This document shows positions 33,509-45,722 of a stretch of DNA of 64,000 nucleotides, one piece after another. Under the pieces are notes generated by a model. It was not told the DNA's origin. It was given only the letters and a program-made list of their open reading frames with translations, and made no database searches. Source of the DNA: Drechslerella dactyloides (taxonomy: Eukaryota > Ascomycota > Orbiliomycetes > Orbiliales > Orbiliaceae); NCBI GenBank assembly GCA_020064725.1, contig JAGTWJ010000008.1, positions 806,001-870,000 on the forward strand, written 5' to 3'. How positions within the stretch are numbered: position 1 is the stretch's first letter; each line of letters starts with the position of its first letter. Position numbers and translations under genes: made by a program.

Positions 33509-35378
33509 TTCTCATCCGCGACGGATTTATCTAACCATCAGTTCAGAGTACGTCGCGCCGAATTTCACGGTTGCAGCCAACGCCGGTAACTCCGGACACA
33601 CGAGCAAGCTAGCATGCAGAGGCAGCTGGCAAGCTACTTGGGTATCTACGTCTCCACCGTATTTTTTTTAGAAAGGTGAAGAGACGGCCGAGCCATAGGC
33701 CGGCTTATTATACACGGATATCCACCGTACCACATGCATACAGACATACATATACCCGTTTGTATGCGTTCAATGTTCGGTGTCGTGGTATCTGCGTTGA
33801 TTGAATAATTTGGATGTTTTTTTTTTCTCAAAATGTGTTTTTCTCCTTGATCTTGGGTTCGGTTTGCGAGTAGCATGCGGGCAGGCACTTTGCTAGATTT
33901 TTTTTTTTTTTCTTGTCTTGACGTTTTATATTTCGTTTTATCGGTAGCGTCTGGTTGAGTGTAATTTCGAGTTGGGTATTTACTTACATGTGGGTTTGGT
34001 ATATAATGTTATTTGGGTCATTCGGGTGGGCGATTACCTTTGCTAAGTTGCTGGCTCTTTGTTGTATTTTGTGTCGACTGTACCGATTGGTTGCGACCTC
34101 GGCATCAATCGTGGATACCCGGTAGAGCGGTGCATCGAAAAGTCTTAAGTTATCGATTATTATTGTGTTAATTCGGTAGTTCTAATATAAGCCCTGTTAT
34201 TTCCACTTTCCTTCCATTCCAGTTTTCTGCCCTATGCTGGATTGATGGCGTCTACATGTTTCTTTGGTAACGCTTCAGCTGCAGGCCATGGGCCCGCTTG
34301 CTTGCTCGGACGACGATATCCTGATGGATGTGTTCGACCACACGCGAGGGTCGATAGACGATATATAGATCACGCGGCGTTATAAACATAGACTGAGAAT
34401 ATAAATTTTCACATGATCAAATCCATAAATACACGATCGATTGCGAGCTAACGTAATTACATATACAAGCGCAGGCAGGTCAGACTATTGCTAGTAAGTA
34501 GTATACTTGCGACGTTTGTTAAAAACGTTACTTCAAAGCATTCGTTCAAATTTGAATTGAATGGGGATTCTTCGAAGCTGGAAATCGATCGATATAACTC
34601 TTGCAATGAGGGAGGGTATCGGTCGGATTCAAAATTCCAAAAAAAAATTGCCGGTACAACGGTACAACATTGATTGTCCAACTCACGACCAGCACAGGGG
34701 ATATAACTGGATATCAACACGCAGCGATGCAATAGCTATTAACAGTGAGTGAATTCGGTCGGTAGGTAAGGTAACGGTGCAGCAGGGGAATTTTTTGACA
34801 AAAGAACACAGAATTCGTAATAAATTAAATAGTCTCATGCGCGGTAGAAAAATGCGGTCTCGTAAAACATGATGAAATCTGCCTCGAATCGTATCGATGG
34901 CGTCAAAAAACACCTGGTAAGTACTTAGTGAGTAAAAGAAATACTTCAAGGCATTATAAAGGCCGTTAAATAAATATACCACGGTAGATGAAATGAATAG
35001 ATAAAAATAAATAGATAGATATCAAATGAGATGATTGAGAATGAAAATTTTGGGGGGTGATGAAAATGCGACCAATAAACGGGGAATAAACGGAGTGAAG
35101 AGAAATGACAAAACGACAAGAAAAAAAAAGAAGAAAAGAAGAAAATCGAGCCGTGAAAACCCAATTAGCAAATGAAAATGAAGATGAAGAAAAATGAGAA
35201 ATATGAAGGGGAAAAGATCATCAAGCCGCCACGGCATGAATGACATGACACATGCAACCGTAAATCTTCAAAAGTCATCACTCATGCATCCGCTAACCGA
35301 AACCACAAAAAAACACACACACAAACACCGAGACAACCCCTTCTCCTTCTTCATCTTCATCCTCTCCTTATTTTTCGG
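33509..35378. other. AT-rich convergent interval between the metalloprotease and CP2 genes
   Basis: 1.87 kb between converging stop codons with no recognisable gene. It is clearly more AT-rich than the rest, with T runs near 33661, 33818 and 33899, and long purine-rich runs on the plus strand (about 35085-35150). The CP2 3' UTR lies at the right end. No transposon or repeat family is recognised. Confidence 0.55.
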
Positions 35379-38300
35379 TTAGAAGAATAGCCGCATCTCC
35401 AACCCTTTGTCCGCGAATATATCCTTCCCAGTCACCATCGCGTCGTCGCCAACATCGGGACCCCACTCCGTCTGCGGTGGCGACAGGAGCACCTTGTTCA
35501 TGTCCACAAACTGCACCTTCATGTCCTGTCCTTCTTTCATCTCGCGCACCACTTCGTCGTCGATAATGCTGTGCAGGCCGCGGCTGTCCACGCGGATTGC
35601 GCTGCGGATTTGGCTGGCGTCCACGCCGCACTTGTGCGCGATCTGGGCGCTGAGGCAGGATTCTGTGCGTTCGCGCAGGTAGACTGCCTTGTGGTAGATT
35701 TGCTCGCCGCCAATGACGTTCGGCAGGACGTAAATGCACATCACTGCACGACAATCCGTTAGCGGGATGGCTTTAATTGGTAGAATGGTGGGTGGTGTGT
35801 ACTTACCAGCTTTGGGTTGGCGGTCGACGGGCGGGACGTAGCTGGGGTCGATTCCGATGGCCTCGATCCAGCCGGCGAGTATGCCCGCGTCGCTGCTGCC
35901 GGTCTTTATCCGCGTGACCTCCGTCGACCCGAACCGCCCGTTCACCGATCGGAAGTTGTCGTGGTCCGTGCCGTTTGTCGTCGGGAAGTCGTTCGGCAGC
36001 GACGCCGAGCTCGGGCTCGGCGAGACGAAGGAGGACGCGCTGGCGCTGCTGATCATGCTCGCGGCGGAGGGCCGTCGCATCCAGTTCTCGTCCATGCCGC
36101 TGTCTTGCGCGCCGGGCTCACCGGGGAGGTGGATCGGGTACAGGTCTGGGTCGTCGCGTTCCTCGCCGCGCAGGTACAGCACGCTGACGGGACGGGTGCT
36201 CGTAAACATGTCCTGCAGGGCGGCGATCTTTTGCGCAATGTCGTCGTCCGGCTTGACGCCCGTCGAGCTGGCGGAGGAGATAGACCAGGTGCGCTTGTGC
36301 TTGGCTGCCTTGCCGGGCTTGCCGCCCTCGAGGGCGGACGAGGACTTGTTGCTGGCGATGGAGTCTTTCCGCCGCTTGCTGCCGGCGGAGTCGTCGGGGG
36401 CATCGGCCTGCTGTTTGAGCTTGTCCATGGTCTTCTTGACGTGCAGGACATCGTTCGCGAGCTTGCGTTCGGCGCCGTGGTCGCGGAATAGCTTGACTTT
36501 GCAGTAGCAGACCTCCGGCTGGCCAGCGGCTGGCTGGCGCGGGGAGTCGCCGGCCGGAAGCATCTCGGTCTTCGCACACAGACGGACGGGGATGCCCTTA
36601 ACGCCCTTGGAGTGACTGAAGTCCGTGGACAGGAAGTTGAAGCGGACGGAGACCACTGTTTCGTAGACGCCGTGGGGCGGAGTCCAGATTACGGAGAAGC
36701 CATCGAAGGAGGAGCTGTCGAGGTCGATGTGGCAACGTTTCTTCTCGTCTTCGCCGTTCAGTGCCGTGGATGCGACGTACTCGACGGCTTGAAGCTTGCC
36801 GCCTCGTTGGTGCGCTTCATTGGTCCCTCGCCCTTCTTTCCACAGCTGCCAACATGTCGCCGCCCGCTGTCGCTGGCCTTCGTCTTGGAAGGACACGCGG
36901 ATGAATGTCCGGTATCGGACAGGGTCGCTAGTCGTCGGATGGGATGGCGACGTGTCGACGATGGTCATGGTGTAGGTTTGGCCTTTGTTGAGGTAGGTGA
37001 TGGGTATCTCATCAGGATGGCGGATCATGGCCGTCGGTGCAGTGAGGGTTACATGGAACCGGAATCTGGATTCGCGTTAGAAATTCAAGAGTTGAACGGA
37101 GGATGGTGTCTGGCGTGATTTTACTTACTGGTCGATGCCGGGATGCGGGATGTGCTGCCGCATCTCTACGCCGTCCGCAGTCCCGAATAACTGCTTGTAT
37201 TCCGACGGGATGTCCTCCTCGTGTTTCGAGATCTCCATCGGGCTGCCCTTGGGCGACGCCGGCGCATCAAAGCTATGCATGTTGTATTCTGGATGCAATG
37301 GAGGGGCGAGGAACGGATGGTAGTTCTGGAACTGCTGCGGGTTTATGGCGGCATGAGCAGTGTATGCAACGTTACCATTCATGAGAGGCCCGGTGGTCGC
37401 GGTAATCGGAGGGCCGATTCCAATGCCAATGTTGGGCGTCTGCAGGTCGACGCTGTGTTCGTTGAACTGCGGCGGCTGCGGGTTACCAGGGGTCGGGGTA
37501 TAGTATCCCGGCGGCTGATTCGCAAAGGCAGCAAAGGCAGCAGACGTCGGGTCGAGAAGCGAAGGCGTGAATCTGAATGGCTCGGCCGCGGCGCGTGGCG
37601 TCGGGTCGAGATCCTCGTGGCCAAACCTAAAAGGCGCGCGCGTGGTCAGCAACGATTGCAAGTGGACTACGGGGCGGGCTATGCGAGAGCAAGGCGGGAA
37701 CGAACCTGGCTGTCTGGCTTATGATAGGGTCGTGGATTCCATTGCCGTTAGTGACAGGTTGTTCACCAGCGGTGCTGGTAACGTCCGGGAAGGACAGCCG
37801 AAATCTCTCGAAGAGCTCATCTGGCGGCTTCTGCGAGGATTGTCTGGTGGATTGTCAGTCGCGTAATATAACAGGGCGAGATAGATAGAGGTACGGTTAT
37901 GATTTGGTAGGCGGGAGGGTTAGGGCATGTGGATATATGTATATGCAGGCATAGCTGGTTAACAATGCAGAGCAGCGACGGGGGGGAAAGGGAAGATCTT
38001 GCTGGAATGGAGCAGAGTCAATGGCCTGACCCCCTTCCTTCCTTCCCTCCTTCCTGCCCAGCCAGCTAACGGCTCCTCGGAGCGGACTGAATGATATGTC
38101 ATGCAGAGCCAAGCCGGAATTCGGAGTCGAGCAAAAGAGCCAATGCCCACCGGGGAGGTCAAGCAAACTTTTGATGCCATGGCACGAGCGAGGTTTGTTT
38201 CCCGGTGGTGGTGGGAATGTGAATATGCACGGACTGGTGTGTGTGTGTATATACATGAAGATGGATTGGGAATAGGTATATGGGGTGGAGAGAAGAAAGC

Positions 38301-38559
38301 ATGCACTCCAGTGGACCACGGGGCCGCAGCCTATAGGCAGGGTGTATACAGGATTTCGAGACTGCATATCTCCGGAGAACAGGATGTGATAGCGGCAGAA
38401 GTCGATCAAGATAATGCAACCACCAAGCGAGATAGGGAGGGGTGCGTGGGCGTGCGAGTGTGCGTGCGTGCGTGCGTGTATACATGCCGATGGGGGTGGT
38501 GTACTGGTAGACGTGCATGGCGTGAGTGAGGGCAGTGACACATACCTGTTTCGAAACAT
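35379..38559 (-). CDS. CP2/Grainyhead-family transcription factor
   Basis: Exons on the minus strand: 38559-38546, 37843-37706, 37626-37129, 37065-35807 and 35743-35379, giving 757 residues. The first exon holds only MFRN and part of the next codon. Splicing then gives RQSSQKPPDELFERFRLSFPD. The CP2 DNA-binding domain, an immunoglobulin-like fold as in Grainyhead and p53, spans about residues 195-420. It includes FRFHVTLTAPTAMIRHPDEI, YRTFIRVSFQD and SSFDGFSVIWTPPHGVYETV. The N-terminal 195 residues are Pro/Asn-rich with phospho-type SP sites. A Ser-rich linker follows the domain, and the last exon contains a ubiquitin-like or dimerisation-type region ending GKDIFADKGLEMRLFF. In fungi this family controls cell-wall and conidial separation genes. 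The target role here is inference. Intron 1 is 702 nt, intron 4 only 63 nt. Confidence 0.88.
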
Positions 38560-41005
38560 CTTGATGAACTGGGAAGAAGGAGCGGCCAACTGCCAAACAA
38601 GGTGGGAATCTAGTGTGAGATAGCGGTGATCCGACGGGAGAAGAACTTTTCTGTTCCCTTCACTGGTAGCGAGCGAGAGCGATCGGGCGAGCCAAGCAGG
38701 GTCGACCTCGATCTGATTCGACGGACTGTTGGGGGACCAAAAGGCCGGTTTGGCTGGGGTTTGGCTTGGAAACGAGGAGGACTGCAGCAGAGAGCATCCG
38801 CTAGCCGGTGGTAACGTTAACGTCCAAGGTTGGTGAGCAGAAGGCCCTGCGAATGGGCATATACCGGTTCCTGGGTTTTAAATTGAGCTCTCTGCACCGG
38901 CAGGCGTCCTGATCGCCAGCAGCAGCAGCAGCAGTCTTCTCGACGGAAGGGCAAATCACGGCCGTACTAACCGCACGGAGAGAGTACAGGCAGGCAGGCA
39001 AAGAGGGGGGGGTGCAGCAGGAGTGGCAAGGGCCGCCGAGTGGTCGAGTCAGTCGATCAGGGCAACCGTCCGTCCTCGTGCGTCCGGTGCAGGAGGCAAG
39101 CAGCAGCCAGCAGCGAGGTCAATCGGTCTCGACTGGGTTCGAGCGGGTGAGCCAGAGCAGGATAGACGCAGACCGACAGATGGACAGACAGAGTGTCCAC
39201 CAGCGCCGGGGGGTGGATGAGAGGGGACCGCCGGGCAGGGAGATTAAACCTGCTTTTCGCAAGCTCGCGGGGCCAAAGTGGCTGGGTGCAGGCGAGGAAG
39301 GAAGGATGTCGGGGAGGCAGCGGGGACGGTATTGGAGGCCCAGCCGGCGGGAGAGGGAGAGACCAGCCAGTAGCACTCGAGATGGGCCGCCGTGCCTTGG
39401 TTGCGATCGTCGATCCGGGGCCGAAACAAGAATCGCGGGCTCGCTTGATTTGATTTGAACGGGAGGGAGCTGCTGCGAGGGCGGCGGATGGTCGTCTGGG
39501 AACGAGCTACTGAGGACGGCCGCTTAGCTAAGCTGGCAGGCGGGCGGGAATCGGTATAAAAAACGTTTGATATGATCGGACGGAAGCGTGCGTGTGGACA
39601 GGAGGGGATACGATGTGATGATGGTGATGGTGTTTGCATGAGATTGAGAAGGGCAGTGGCAGTGGCAGTTGGGCTGACCTGTGATGGCGATGCGATCGGC
39701 CGATGATGGGAGCTCCAGGCAATTTTAAACTATCTTCACGTCGCGGCCAGCGGGGAGGGATCTCTTTGTCCTTTACTCTCTGGCAGCTGGCAGCTGGCTG
39801 GGGGGGGTTAGTGGCCGGCGGTTGAGGAAGGCGAAGGCGATGATATCGTGGACGGCTCTTATGGATTTCTGGGGGGGAAAAAGAGAGGCACATTGACGTG
39901 ACGGCGCATGCAGCCGCTCCACTCGCACACTTCCACCCGCCGCTGCGTGTGTGTGTGCCTTTTCGCACACCGCAGTTCTACTTCACTACACTGCCAGTGT
40001 ACGTAGAGCAGTTAGACTGACTTGGCTTCTTCTCCTTCACGGAAGCAGAGGGCTAACTGCTAACTATCGTGCACACACACACAGAATTAGTGTCTATAGC
40101 AGCCCCAGCTAATGGGCCACCGGCACTAGTGAGGATGGGAAAGAGGTCCCCCGCTCAGCAGGCCAATATGGCCAATCTCCCGACGTTTCACGTTCACCCG
40201 GGCGGCCAGCGATGACGTCGGGCTGCATGTCGCACAAGCACGCTTTCCCGCAAATTCCACAATTTCCCTTCCTTTTCGCTCCCCGGCTGCAGCATGACGT
40301 CACGCACCCTTGCCGCATCGGGGCGATGGCTGCCAATCGCTCCTTGGCGCCAGCCCGCGGGCAGAAAGCCTGATTGCCCGCTCCACCCTCGATCCCCGGC
40401 CCCCCTGCCCCCCTGACTAAGCTCCTCCTGCCCTTCCGGTCTTGGCGTCGTGGAAGCTTCCCCACACAATTGTATTCGGCTGTGGCTGAGCGCCGAGGCT
40501 GAGGCCCAAACAGGCAATTGCGCCATACAATTAAAAATCCCGTTTTATTGCCGCCAGAATTGCCTCTTCCAGCGCGCCACTACACGCACACACCCTCACA
40601 GACACACCTTGTGCTATTTACCCTTCTCTGCGGTGTGCTCCATACGCACGCAGGTGGTACACGTAGCACACACCAAAAGTATCCCGTCCGGGCAGCTGCT
40701 AAATTTGTCTCCTGTGGGGCCCCCAGCCCGCTCCAACGTCATCCCCAGCGCGCCCTGCATCTCCATCCTCTCCCTATCTCTCTCTCTCTCTATCGCCCTC
40801 CCGTTGTCGCCAATCAAGGAACCTAACCGAACCGCCCCCGGCCTGCCTCGCTCCTGCCTGCCGCCCTCGCAGCTTCCGACCTCCACACCCATTGTGCGTG
40901 CATTGCTTTGTCAATTGCATATTGCCAATTGCATTGCCATTGTTTCATTCCGAGCTAGCAGGTAACCCAGTAACGCCTCACCCTCCCCTCCCCTCCGCGC
41001 GCGCG
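38560..41005. promoter_or_regulatory. 2.4-kb divergent region between CP2 and HDA1
   Basis: Two regulators diverge from this interval, so it holds both promoters and leaders. It contains a perfect TGACGTCA (40295-40302) and a TGACGTGA (39894-39901), both CRE/bZIP-like. It also has GGCAGG-type repeats near 38990, CACACA runs (about 40070-40083) and a CT-rich stretch (40765-40800) before HDA1. No gene recognised; the ORFs here are short. Confidence 0.5.
40295..40302. promoter_or_regulatory. Perfect CRE palindrome TGACGTCA
   Basis: An exact 8-bp CRE/ATF site about 700 bp upstream of the HDA1 start and 1.7 kb from the CP2 start. Fungal Atf1/Atf21-type bZIP factors bind such sites in stress responses. 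Actual use is inference. Confidence 0.4.
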
Positions 41006-44000
41006 ATGATGCACGTCGACGAACACACCGTCGGCAACGGTCATCATCATAATCACGAAGCTTCTTCCATGGACGTCGAGGGGGCGCAGCACATCTCCAA
41101 CTCCACTCCCGGACCTCTACCGGACGCCCTCTCGTCACACTCCTCCACTTCCACGTTCGCGTCCTCGCCTCGCAATCAGGAACCGGATAATCAGGCCAGG
41201 GACGACCTCCTTGACCAGATCCATGACTTGGAAATCTCTCAGCCGCAAGCCACTTCCGCCACCGTTGCAGCTGGCGGTGGGTCCGGCTTCCGCAGGCTAA
41301 CCGCAGATCAGTATCTGAGACGTCGCCAAAACGGCATAAACGGCGCAGATGCATCTGCTGCACGAGCCCTGCCCAGATCCAGTCTCCGAACCGGCCTCTG
41401 CTACGACGTCCGCATGAGGTTTCATGCCACCCTTGACGAGGAAGACCTGCACCCTGAAGATCCTCGCCGGATCTATTACATCTACAAAACCTTATGCGAA
41501 GCAGGCCTGACCAAGGCCCTGGAGGACCCTTCGTCGGCCGATAACCCCGACAATGCGGACGACCTCATGCACAGGATCCCTGCTCGGGACGTCAGAGAGG
41601 ACGAAGTCCTCCTCGTTCACACCCCTGACCATTGGGATTTCCTGAAAACGCTCCCGGGTATGCATATCACCTTGCACATATAACCTCCATGTCATGCTAT
41701 TTATATTTCCGAACCGCATGCAGCGTATCTCAAATCCTACATGCATGCGATGCACCCTGCCATCACATGTGTTAATGCAAGCTGTCAATAACCTGTAGAA
41801 ATGGATAAGAAGTCTCTCCTGGACCTCACACGCACGGGAGATTCCGTCTTCTACAATCACGAGTCGTTCAGCTGTGCCAAGCTGTCATGCGGTGGAACCA
41901 TCGAAACCTGCAAGTCCGTCTGGGGTGGTGACGTCAAAAATGCCATCGCCGTCGTCCGGCCTCCAGGTCACCACGCCGAACCTCACAAGCCGATGGGCTT
42001 CTGCCTCTTCAACAATGTTGCTGTCGCGGCTAGAGCCCTCCAGAAGAACAACCCCGATTGCCAAAGGATCCTTATTCTCGACTGGTGGGTTGACTTCTCG
42101 TTGATATCAACGTTCGCTGCAAGCTTACTTACGGTATATCGTTGCTATCTAGGGATGTCCACCATGGTACGTGAAGCAACTGACTTACATGTAGTATGGA
42201 GGACGATCTGTAAAGCTCTAACGTCGACTTAAAGGCAACGGCACGCAGTCCGCCTTCTACGAGGATAGCTCGGTGCTCTACATATCACTACACCGATTCG
42301 AAGGCGGGACCTTCTACCCCCCGAACCCTGATGGCGACCTCAACTACTGCGGCCGTGGAAAAGGCTTAGGCTTGTACGTCTCACTCCATACTTATATTAC
42401 GCAGTCCATGTGCTGACATATTCAATATCAGCAACGTCAACATACCGTGGGCGACAGGCGGGATTGGCGATGCCGACTACATCTACGCCTTCCAGCGCGT
42501 AGTCATGCCCATCGCCTACGAATACAACCCCGACTTTGTCATCAGTAAGGATATACTTTCTTCGAAAGTCATTTCAACTACGCTGACATGAGAATACAGT
42601 ATCTGCTGGCTTTGATGCTGCTGCTGGCGACAAGATAGGCGAATGCTTCGTCACGCCCGCGGGCTACGCGCACATGACGCACATGTTGATGTCGCTAGCC
42701 GGCGGCAAAGTCGCCGTCTGCCTCGAGGTACCTCTGCCGATCTATCCTTTACCATCAACTCACTAAATCTAACCGACGTAGGGCGGCTACAACCTTCATT
42801 CGATCTCCGACTCGGCCCTGGCGGTCACGAGAACGCTGATGGGTGAGCCGCCGGACCCGCTATACGGCGACCACGCAGCACCCAAAGTCATCGAAGTCGT
42901 AAACGAAGTGATCACCGAGCAGTCGCAGTTCTGGGAATGCATGGGATACAAGTCAATAAACAGTAAGAATCCCACATCTCCCCTGCGTCCAGGGTGGCCG
43001 GTTAGGCTCAGCCCGCCCCTAGCGTTGGCTGGGGAGTGAGTGTACGGCCGGCGAGGCTGATAAGATTAGAGCGCCTCTCGGCTGACAAGATCAAGGGGAA
43101 GAGGCTACACGGTAAGGACTTATATATCTGGATGACGAAATCAGCCGAGACCCCTGTGTGGTTGGTACCTGGATCGAGAGTCGTTGGTTCTAACGTTGCG
43201 TACCCGCCCGCTTAGATCTGATTAGGCAGTATCAGGCCCGAATGCTGTTTGACACCCTTGGAATGACGAGCCTGCTGGTCATCAGGCCGACGTATCTCAT
43301 TTCGCCGACATTTGAAGAACAAGTTTTAGCAACGTAGGTCTTCTAATTTATCTTACAGGAGCAGCTGCTAATGTATCACTAGACCAAATTACGACAAAGC
43401 CGATACATTATTTCTTATCGTTCACGACGCGTAAGTGTACTCCTTATGCTAGTTTTTGGCCGTAAAAGTGCTAACGCAAGGTAACTAGCGCCGACTTGTT
43501 GGCTGTGCCTGAAGCTGGCAGGGACGTCGTTCAAACGCACAATTCATTCGTCGTACGTCCTACCGGGTAGCATATTTCCCTATCACGCCCACGTGCTGAC
43601 CTACTTAGCTTGATGCAAGCATTTCTCTTATCGAGTGGGCTGCGGCCCAGGATTACGGAGTAATCGACGTCAACATTCCCAAATTCATAACACCAAGCAC
43701 CGAGTCAGAGGTACGTCCGCTGCCAAAACAGACCTTGCGCGGAGTAAAAAAGACCTAACAGCGTGTAGGGCGCGAACCAGCGAGTTGCCGCGAATACAAT
43801 CTACGACGACCCCAACAATCTCATGCTCCAGCTGTGGGACAACTACATTGAGTAAGTACTTATGCACGCCGACGCCCTTTCCTCTCCGGGTATAGCTAAC
43901 GGAGTTGTTCATAGTCTAGCTGATGCGGACAAGCTGGTTTTCATCGGCATTGGAGAAGCGTATAAGAACATTCTCAACCTGATAAGCCTGCGAGGTCCGT

Positions 44001-44408
44001 TTTTTTTTAATGATACTACTCTGTCGCGTTATCTTGCTAACGTGGATGTGTACGGTAGACTGCAAGGTCAAGGTTGTCGCCTGCGTGAACTTCATCGCTC
44101 GGATGCCCCTGTACGCCGTCAACAACACGCGCGACGAGAAAATCGGGCACTGGTACGCCAAGGTATGTCTAACCCACTCCCTTACATTCATCGATCCAAC
44201 AGAGGCGGCGATGCTGACTGGTGTGGTGTGGTGGTGGCAGCACTCGCGGGTGTATGTTTCCGGCACGCACGATGTGTGGGCGCAGCCGAAGAAGCCGAAG
44301 GCGCGGTACGGCACGCTCGAGTCCGTTGGCGAGGACGAGCTGGATAGTCTTGTGCAGGCGGCGTTCGGACCGGCCACGGCGTTTATCGGGGAGAGGTTAC
44401 AGTCGTGA
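41006..44408 (+). CDS. HDA1: HDA1, class II histone deacetylase with C-terminal Arb2 domain
   Basis: Fifteen exons, 41006-41657, 41799-42084, 42153-42166, 42235-42373, 42432-42544, 42600-42727, 42782-42962, 43216-43333, 43383-43430, 43489-43552, 43609-43710, 43769-43851, 43915-43994, 44059-44162 and 44241-44408, give 759 residues. The deacetylase domain (about 130-490) has GLCYDVRM, the active-site RPPGHHAEP and the zinc-binding DVHHG at 314-318. Further motifs are ISAGFDAAAGD and CLEGGYNLHS. From about residue 505 an Arb2-like domain follows (LIRQYQARMLFDTLGMTS, LFLIVHDAADLLAV, KVVACVNFIARMPLYAV, VYVSGTHDVWAQPKK). That combination is diagnostic of fungal Hda1/Clr3 enzymes, which deacetylate H3/H2B in repressed chromatin. 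Exon 3 is a 14-nt microexon. Intron 7 is unusually long (253 nt). Confidence 0.95.
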
Positions 44409-45722
44409 TTATTGATATGATGGTTTTGTCGGCGGAGTTCTTTTGGGTGTCGTATCGTCTGTAAATTCGTTGTTTGGAATCTTGCACTACTCACCCGTGT
44501 GGCGTGGTAGCTTGGATGCATGAATCAATCTTCCGGCACCGTTTGGAACGTCTTTTGAATTCAGCGTAAACTCGTTCTCAAGACAGGTTGGTGCATATAT
44601 ACGTTATACTAGCTACCCGAATATGAAAGGTAACGGTACACTTTGATCAATAGCTAGCGCTATGGTCCTCCCTATGTCGTAAGCCACACCTTCCCTTACA
44701 TATGCAGAGCCTCGGTATATGTTTGTATGTATGTACTTGTCGTCGCGGCAAGGGCTATGAATTTTGCATGCGGAACTTGCATGCATGCATGACCCGTAAA
44801 AAATCTTCCCAGAATTCGTAGCCTCGATGCCAGGCGCTGTATACTAGCGAGGCTACAGAATTCGAGCCGAGGTCATGCATGTAGAGAGAGTGTGTGTCTT
44901 TGGGTATAATGAACCGAATAAACATATACACATCCGGCGTGATATTTCGAAATAGATAAAAGGGCCCCCATGCGTATATCAATCCCACATACGTATATGC
45001 GTGCTGCAAATGCATGCACGCACGACAAATTAATGAAACAGCGAATGCACACATCGGATTGCGTGCACGGGCCAGCGTCAACTGGCTTCGAGGTCAAGCG
45101 TCCAATATCAAGCAAAAGCTTAAGCAGTCATGAACTAAATTCAAAGCTAAAGTTCAAAGACAGAATCTGAGATGGATGGGCATGCATATGACATTATACC
45201 GCAAGTCCCAAAAGTTACAATATGAAAAAGGAGGAAAAAGAAACTGCACAAATACTTGTTAATTGTACACAGACAATGTATTAACAAAGAAGTTTCTTTT
45301 CTTGTCCGCTACGCCAGATAAAGAAAGCAGCCTAAGAAAAAGATACCACGGTACGAACTTTTAGAAAAGGACAAGGGTAATAAACATACACAGCAGAAGG
45401 CACGGAGGAGGTGAAGGAGAGAAAAAAGCTCGCCTCCACCTCGTCTCGGTACATAACCGGATGTCTGCAAAACGGTAATATAAAAGTTAACCGGATAAAA
45501 ATATACACAGGCTAAGGAAGAGGGAAGGAAAAAGAAGGAAAAAAAAAACACGATAGAATAGAGAACGAGAGGAAGAAAAAGGGAGGGGAGGAAAAGGACT
45601 CTAACGTCTTCCAAGCTTGAACATCGCATCGTGAGTCGTAAGAGCTACATGGTGTAAGAGTCTGTCGTAAAATATGAATCGACTCGTACGGCACCGGAAA
45701 GGCGCCATGTGGCATTGTTACC
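44409..45722. other. Convergent interval between HDA1 and UBP3
   Basis: 1.3 kb between converging stop codons, AT-rich, with GCATGCATGCATG-type alternating tracts (about 44763-44791) and purine-rich runs at 45510-45600. It should hold both 3' UTRs. No gene seen. Confidence 0.55.

Noticed and set aside
35817..36507. Two long plus-strand frames opposite the CP2 gene
   Set aside because: They mirror the Ser/Pro/Gly-rich linker of the CP2 protein and have no independent support.
43180..43215. GGTTCTAAC near the end of HDA1 intron 7 considered as a tRNA B box
   Set aside because: The flanking stem pairs do not form, and CTAAC is better explained as the intron branch point.
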